From the NCBI RefSeq assembly GCF_037176765.1, contig NC_090034.1:22088875-22152874 (forward strand): 64,000 nt of DNA, in the 5' to 3' direction. Positions 60,501 to 64,000 of this stretch are shown here, one piece after another. The stretch is from Anolis sagrei. Taxonomy: Eukaryota; Chordata; Lepidosauria; Squamata; Anolidae. Numbering within the stretch: the first letter of the stretch is position 1; each line of letters starts with the position of its first letter. The translations under genes were made by a program, and so were the position numbers. Below the pieces are notes generated by a model. The model searched no databases and was not told the origin of the DNA. It saw only the letters and a list, made by a program, of their open reading frames with translations.

Positions 60501-63348
60501 GTAGAGGTGGCACAACAGGGAGATTGGTCTGTAGCTTTTTGGGTCATTACGGTCTTTGCCTGGCTTCAAGATGGCGATGACTCTTGCTTTCCTCCAGATT
60601 TTGGGGATCTGACAGGATGCAGTGCAGTTGTTCATCAGATCCAGCAGCCAGCGCCTTGCTTTTGGACCAAAGTTCTTGATTTGTTCCATCCGTAGATCAT
60701 CCAAGCCAGCTGCTTTGCCATTCTTACATTTGTTGAGAGCCATGTCCAATTCAGTAGATGTAAAGGGTTCATGGAGGTTGTTGTTCTCAATCTCTGGTTG
60801 TCTGGCTATTGGTTTCTTTCCTACTTTGGTGGCAAGGTTGGGTTTCCCATTCTTCAAGAGTTGGTGTGCTATCTGATCTGCCTTTATGTTGGCATGGGTA
60901 TTAGTTTGTGAGGGATCGTTGCTCAGCCGTCTCAACAGCCTCCACGCCTTCTGGCTGCTCCTGCCCATGTCGACCTCTGTGATCAACTTGATCCACTGTT
61001 CTTTCTTGGCTTCAGAGATGGAGGACACAATGCTCTGCGCTGCCTGAAGAGTCTGCTCACTGAATGGGTCTTCGTTGTGGAGCCTGTAATAGTTTTCCAA
61101 CAAGGCAGCTGTTTCAGGAGTAATGCCCTGGAGGTAGTGGGTTCTGCAGCCTCTCGGTATGGAGGCCCGTGAGCAGGTTTTCACTATTTCAATAAAATGT
61201 TCGTATTCCTCAGGGATTGGTGCGACCGATGTGATCATGTCGTCTAACATGTCTGAGAATTTAGTCCAATCTGCCTTTCTGAAGTTGTATCTTCGTTTAA
61301 ATCGAACTTCCTGAGGCCTTATTGTTGGGAACAGTTGGCATATTATTGGTCGGTGCTGTGTGTTTGGGATTGGTGGTCCCACTGATTTGGTGCATTGCTG
61401 TACGATGCTGTCGCTCACAAATAAGAGGTCTGGGTTATAACCTCGGTGCCATCTCCCGCTGTTGTAGGATGGTGGGAGCTTGCTATCATGGATGAGAGAT
61501 AGTTTGTGCAGTTCAGACCAGGAGAGGACAGCCTCTCCATTTCTGTCCTCTTGGGCATAGCCCCATACATGGCTATGGCTGTTGAAGTCACCAATTACTA
61601 CCGCCCTTTGATGCCTGTCAAAGTTCTCGGGGGAGGAGAAGCAGAAATCTTCATTTGGGGGCTTGTACACAGAGGTGATGGTGATGTTATTAAGCTCTAC
61701 TGTTATAACCTCGATATTGTTTTCTTCAGTGTTGTGGGCACTGCTGACTTGGAGGCCTGGTTTGACAAAGACGGCACTTCCATACTGCGCATGTGGTCTT
61801 TCCGCTACTAGGATCATTCCTGGGACTTTGGGTCGTTTCTGTCGTTCATCCCTGTGTGTTTCTTGGACACACAGCACGTCACATTTCTTATCTCGGCACA
61901 GTTCATAGAGCAGTTGTTCTTTGGCAGCTGACATGCCTTCGATGTTGATTGCGATTATTGTCATGGTTGGTCCTGAAAAGGACCGTTGGTTGTTTTGCTT
62001 CCTTGTTTGCATGCTTCAAGTCGTCTCTGGTTGCTTCTGGGTTGAGAGAATCGGCCGTCTACGAAGACGTTGCCCAGGGGACGCCCGGATGTCTTGCAAT
62101 CCTGCGAGGAGGCTTCTCTCATGTCCCCCAAGCTGGACATCAACATAACACACCTCCTTTCTCTCCTGTCTGTCCAAACAGCATTGAATGTTTGCCACGT
62201 ATGTGTATTGTGATCCACCCTGAGTCCCCTTTGGGAGATAGGGCAAAATATAAATAAAGTGTTGTTGTTGTTGTTGTTATTGTTATTGTTGTTATATATA
62301 CTTATGTATCTTCCCCACTGACTCACAGTCTTCCTTCCTCCTTCCCAGGGCCACGTCAGCCAGCTCAAGGACTTAGTGTCCCCCAAGTATGCATTTTTGT
62401 GGATCCGTCCCTCTGTGTCGCATGAAGAGCTGCATTCAGTTTCATCTGAGGCAGAGAAGATAGGGACGCTGGTTCTCGGGTGAGTGGAAAGTCAGGACTA
62501 TACATGAACTGATGACGTTCTCCCTGCACCTTTGGCAATATGTGGAGTGGTATGAGTGTCAGACTAGGATTGGGGTCCAAATCCCTGCTGGGCCATGGAA
62601 ACCCACTGGCAGACTTTGGGCACATCACACTCTCTCAGCTTCAAAGGAAGTAAAGCCATCATGATCAATGAAGAAATCTTTCTGAGAAAACCCTGTATTC
62701 AGTTGCTCTAAGAATGAAATGACTTGAATTATGACAACCCTACAACAACAACAAAGTATGGGAGAGTTGGGACAGTTAAACTCATTCTACCCCCCCCCTC
62801 CACTTTTGTGTTGTGTGTGTGAAGCAGGTATTTCCAAAAACAAAAGAGTGGGAAGGGATCCCAAAGGGTCATCTAGTCTGGCCCCTTCTGCCAGGCAGGA
62901 ATACACAAAACACCCCTGACAGATGGCCATCCAGACCTCCAAAGAGGTTTCCATCTCTATGCAACCCCAGTTGGAAAGGACTCTAAAGTCATCTAGTCTG
63001 ATCTCATTCTTCCATGCAGGAAGGCACAATCAGAGCCCTCCTGACAGATGGCCATACAGCCTTTGCTTGCAATCCTCCAGTGAAGGCAATCTGTTCCATT
63101 TGTGAACAGATCTTCCTAAAGTTTAGGTTTGTAGCACCATCTGAAGTGAGCCTGAGTGTGCCTTTGGAATCTGGTACTATGCCATAATTCTGTCTGTTCC
63201 TTTTCCCATCAGGCTTCTAGACCAGCCAGTGGCCCCTCTGAACTTGGAGGAGCTTAGCAGGGACCTGCGGTTGCTGATGAAGCAAATCAAAGGAACCCAG
63301 TACAGCAGTGCAATGAAGCTGCTCCGCTTGGCCCTCAGCGGCCGACAG
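51205..63348 (+). CDS. EARS2: Mitochondrial glutamyl-tRNA synthetase, exons 1-8, last exon beyond window
   Basis: Charges mitochondrial tRNA-Glu (and tRNA-Gln before amidation) in the matrix. Exons: 51205-51265, 52608-52763, 54565-54754, 56000-56475, 56635-56743, 57931-58084, 62349-62479, 63213-63348. All are GT-AG and in phase, 471 codons. Human has 523, so about 50 C-terminal codons (one exon) are missing to the right. Seen: class I signature RFAPSPTG then HLGG (HIGH-like), [10 protein letters not shown], the zinc-less [32 protein letters not shown], and the KMSKS-like KLSKRQGD. The start follows an in-frame TGA at 51184, so the presequence is only about 12 residues ([12 protein letters not shown]) against about 40 in human. 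The exon 6 acceptor at 57929-57930 is chosen because an upstream AG near 57902 would shift the frame. Confidence 0.95.
51449..52350. repeat. EARS2: Minisatellite of seven-plus ~104-132-bp units in EARS2 intron 1
   Basis: Units begin near 51449, 51578, 51697, 51827, 51957, 52061 and 52193 with GTACTGCAGTTCCCAGCATC or close variants, and a partial eighth starts near 52316. Each holds AATAGGAATGAATGCAG, TTTGAGCCCATTTGAGC and GGATAATGGGAGCTGTAGC. Units 2 and 5 are shortened. The array starts about 180 bp after exon 1. Confidence 0.9.
52350..52500. mobile_element. Palindromic MITE, family C
   Basis: Contains TGCATCTGCACTGCAG, GGGATTCTGGGAGTTGTAGT and the inverted GACTCCTAGGATTGCATAGC. It abuts the minisatellite. 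Confidence 0.55.
52857..53340 (-). repeat. Tandem CR1-type 3' ends, about three units
   Basis: The minus-sense block GGGACC...AAGGGCCATCCAGTC...TAGACACAAAGACACAA recurs with starts near 52866, 53016 and 53160. The linker CATAGACATTAGAAG...CATGGAGAAATAGGGCTATAG joins the units and is the complement of the linker in the 9349-10045 array. Confidence 0.7.
53484..53855. mobile_element. Two palindromic family B-like MITEs
   Basis: Copies are 53484-53640 and 53708-53855, each with TATCCCAGGATC...TTATCCCAGATTATCTG and the inverted half GGGACCAGATCCTGGGATAT. Lie in EARS2 intron 2. Confidence 0.7.
53850..54083 (-). mobile_element. CR1 3' part
   Basis: Minus-sense CR1 3' UTR and ORF2 end (CCAACCCCCTGCC, AAAGCCTCCAAAGAAAGAGC, CCACCACACTC) preceding a Penelope-like repeat. 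Confidence 0.7.
54084..54322. mobile_element. Palindromic Penelope-like element, both arms
   Basis: Left arm has GTATTGTCGAAGGCATTCAT and GGGTTGTTGTAGGTTTTTTG. The centre reads CTCACAACCTCTGAGGATGC. The right arm has GATGCAGGCGAAACGTCAGG and AACATGGCCATATAGCC. Flanks CAGTTTGATTGTTCAAT and CAGTTGATCAATC may be a diverged target duplication. Confidence 0.75.
55033..55526 (+). mobile_element. R4/Dong-like LINE 3' part with (AAT)n on both sides
   Basis: The plus strand reads [20 protein letters not shown], related to [15 protein letters not shown] at 8095 and 10956. (AAT)n lies at 55033-55077 and the (AAT)n tail begins near 55498. Lies in EARS2 intron 3. Confidence 0.6.
55575..55850. mobile_element. 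MITE family C split by a CR1 3' end
   Basis: Family C halves (AATCTTGGGATTTGTAGTTT near 55637 and ACATTGAGCCATGGCAG near 55808) flank a plus-sense CR1 3' end at about 55685-55805 (GGATTGAACTGGATGTCCCT, GAGTCTATGATTCCAT). Confidence 0.6.
56953..57410 (-). mobile_element. CR1 LINE 3' part (EARS2 intron 5)
   Basis: The minus strand encodes the CR1 ORF2 C-terminus ([48 protein letters not shown]), then the 3' UTR with GGGGTTGTACTGGATGATTC. Confidence 0.85.
57510..57850 (-). mobile_element. R4/Dong-like LINE fragment between ATT tracts
   Basis: 57547-57818 is the same region as 8095-8655 (complement of [16 protein letters not shown]...), bounded by (ATT)n at 57510-57546 and 57820-57850. It precedes the EARS2 exon 6 acceptor by about 80 bp. 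Confidence 0.65.
58085..58916 (+). other. EARS2 intron 6, left part
   Basis: No gene and no clear repeat, except a diverged tRNA-SINE-like phrase at about 58630-58745 (GTTTGAAGCCCGGGTCAGGG, CAGCTCGAAAAC). Confidence 0.4.
58917..62150 (-). mobile_element. Non-LTR retrotransposon, Ingi/Vingi-like, near full length
   Basis: One long reading frame starts near 62012 and runs to 59742, continuing in another frame to 59047, so a single frameshift lies near 59750-59850. Total is about 990 codons. N-terminal AP-type endonuclease: [18 protein letters not shown] (catalytic Glu), [14 protein letters not shown]. Reverse transcriptase: [52 protein letters not shown] (catalytic YADD). The C-terminus has a Cys/His cluster [15 protein letters not shown]. 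The 3' end reads GATGACACGATAAATAAA near 58935, and the 5' leader runs to about 62140. The Vingi assignment rests on the single ORF and on its known presence in lizards; another I/Jockey-related clade is possible. Antisense to EARS2 in intron 6. Confidence 0.85.
62150..62292 (+). mobile_element. L2-like LINE 3' tail with (TTG)n
   Basis: Reads CCACCCTGAGTCCCCTTTGG, GATAGGGCAAAATATAAATA and AAGTG(TTG)n. It lies between the 5' end of the LINE and EARS2 exon 7. Confidence 0.65.
62845..63140 (-). mobile_element. CR1 3' ends (EARS2 intron 7)
   Basis: Minus-sense GGGATCCCAAAGGGTCATCT / GGCCCCTTCTGCCAGGCAGG, repeated as TCTAAAGTCATCTAGTCTGA with GATGGCCAT, so two units are adjacent. Confidence 0.7.
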
Positions 63349-63551
63349 GTGAACACTCTCCCTCCAAAATGCTTTCTTGTGCTGCTCCGAAAGTCGGTAG
63401 TTGCCTTCTATGTTTCCAAAGAGTCTGATGGTGGTGGCAGCATGGCTTTTTCCAGTTGACACAACAATGTACACTCCTACCTTTTCCTCCCATAAGTGAA
63501 CCATAAAATGGTCAGAGAAACAATGCAGGTGAAATCAGTAGAACTGACCAT

Positions 63552-64000
63552 CCATAGAATCATAGAATCCTAGAGTTGGAAGAGACTCTTAAAGACCATC
63601 CAGTCCATCTTCCATTCAGCCGGACAGGATGGCACAATCAAAGCACTCCCAACAGATGACCACCCAGTCTCATAAACATTAGAAGGTTCATGGAGATATA
63701 GTATTTATTATTTACTTCATCTCTATCCCACCATTCTCAACCCCAGAGGGGACTCAAGGCAGCTTATAAATCTGGCAAAATTTCAATGCTGCACAGGTAA
63801 ACATGGGCAAAACGGGCCCTAGCACACACTAAAGAGGCCCTAATCAACTTCTAAAAGGCACTAAATGGGCAAAACAGGCCCTGGCAGGCACTAAAGATGC
63901 CCTAAACAACTTATAAAAGGGAGCAAATGGACAAAATGGGCCCTGGCATGCACTAAAGAGGCCCTAAACAACTTCGAAAAGGAAACAAATGGGCAAAAGG
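63552..64000 (-). mobile_element. CR1-type 3' end, then an L2-like tail and short GGGCAAAA/GGCCCT repeats (EARS2 intron 8)
   Basis: 63552-63705 is a minus-sense CR1 3' end (ATAGAATCATAGAATCCTAG, CCATCCAGTCC). 63705-63775 resembles an inverted L2-like tail. From about 63795 a unit of about 60 bp with AAATGGGCAAAACGGGCCCT, GCACTAAAGAGGCCCTAA and CAACTT repeats at least three times to the window end. No coding exon seen here. Confidence 0.6.

Noticed and set aside
59047-62012. A 756-codon plus a 269-codon minus-strand frame as a possible host gene
   Set aside because: Endonuclease plus reverse-transcriptase motifs and the intronic antisense position identify a LINE.

Overview
The window is nuclear DNA of a vertebrate, most likely a squamate reptile of the Anolis/iguanian kind. 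Four spliced, vertebrate-type host genes carry canonical introns. The introns and gaps hold a reptile repeat set: tRNA-headed Sauria-type SINEs, CR1 3' ends, R4/Dong-like LINEs with (TAA)n tails, Penelope-like foldback repeats, a DIRS-type element, Helitron ends and several palindromic MITE families. Species assignment is inference from repeats recognised by eye.

Layout: (1) 2-950, a tandem array of about 185-bp units directly upstream of PLK1. (2) 976-10302 (+), PLK1, polo-like kinase 1, 10 coding exons, complete at 595 codons. (3) 10716-19850, a repeat-filled gap between two convergent genes, with a broken DIRS-type fossil (about 11762-16669) and two Helitron copies. (4) 21411-39449 (-), ERN2 (IRE1-beta), 22 coding exons, complete at 964 codons with signal peptide, luminal sensor, membrane segment, kinase and RNase domains. 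(5) 39700-41100, a gene-poor gap. (6) 44744-50943 (-), UBFD1, 7 coding exons, complete at 293 codons, with a probable long 3' UTR to the left. (7) 51205-63348 (+), EARS2, mitochondrial glutamyl-tRNA synthetase. Its first 8 coding exons (471 codons) are present and the last exon lies beyond the window. Intron 6 holds a nearly full-length non-LTR retrotransposon on the minus strand.

UBFD1 and EARS2 start head to head, 261 bp apart, in a GC-rich bidirectional promoter that contains a perfect 17-bp inverted repeat and a CCAAT/ATTGG palindrome. PLK1 and ERN2 are tail to tail, as in human 16p12. As I recall the human map, NDUFAB1, PALB2 and DCTN5 lie between these two pairs. They are absent here and the UBFD1-EARS2 pair is placed on the ERN2 promoter side, so a rearrangement separates the two orders.

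The four genes do not form one pathway: they are a mitotic kinase, an ER-stress sensor, a ubiquitin-like-domain protein and a mitochondrial aminoacyl-tRNA synthetase. I found no bacterial-type system, CRISPR array or new multi-gene system. The most unusual signals are in the repeats: foldback elements with 14-15-bp target duplications and a hammerhead-like core, a SINE that shares both ends of the resident LINE, CR1 3' ends arranged in tandem, and tandem arrays placed at the PLK1 promoter and in EARS2 intron 1.
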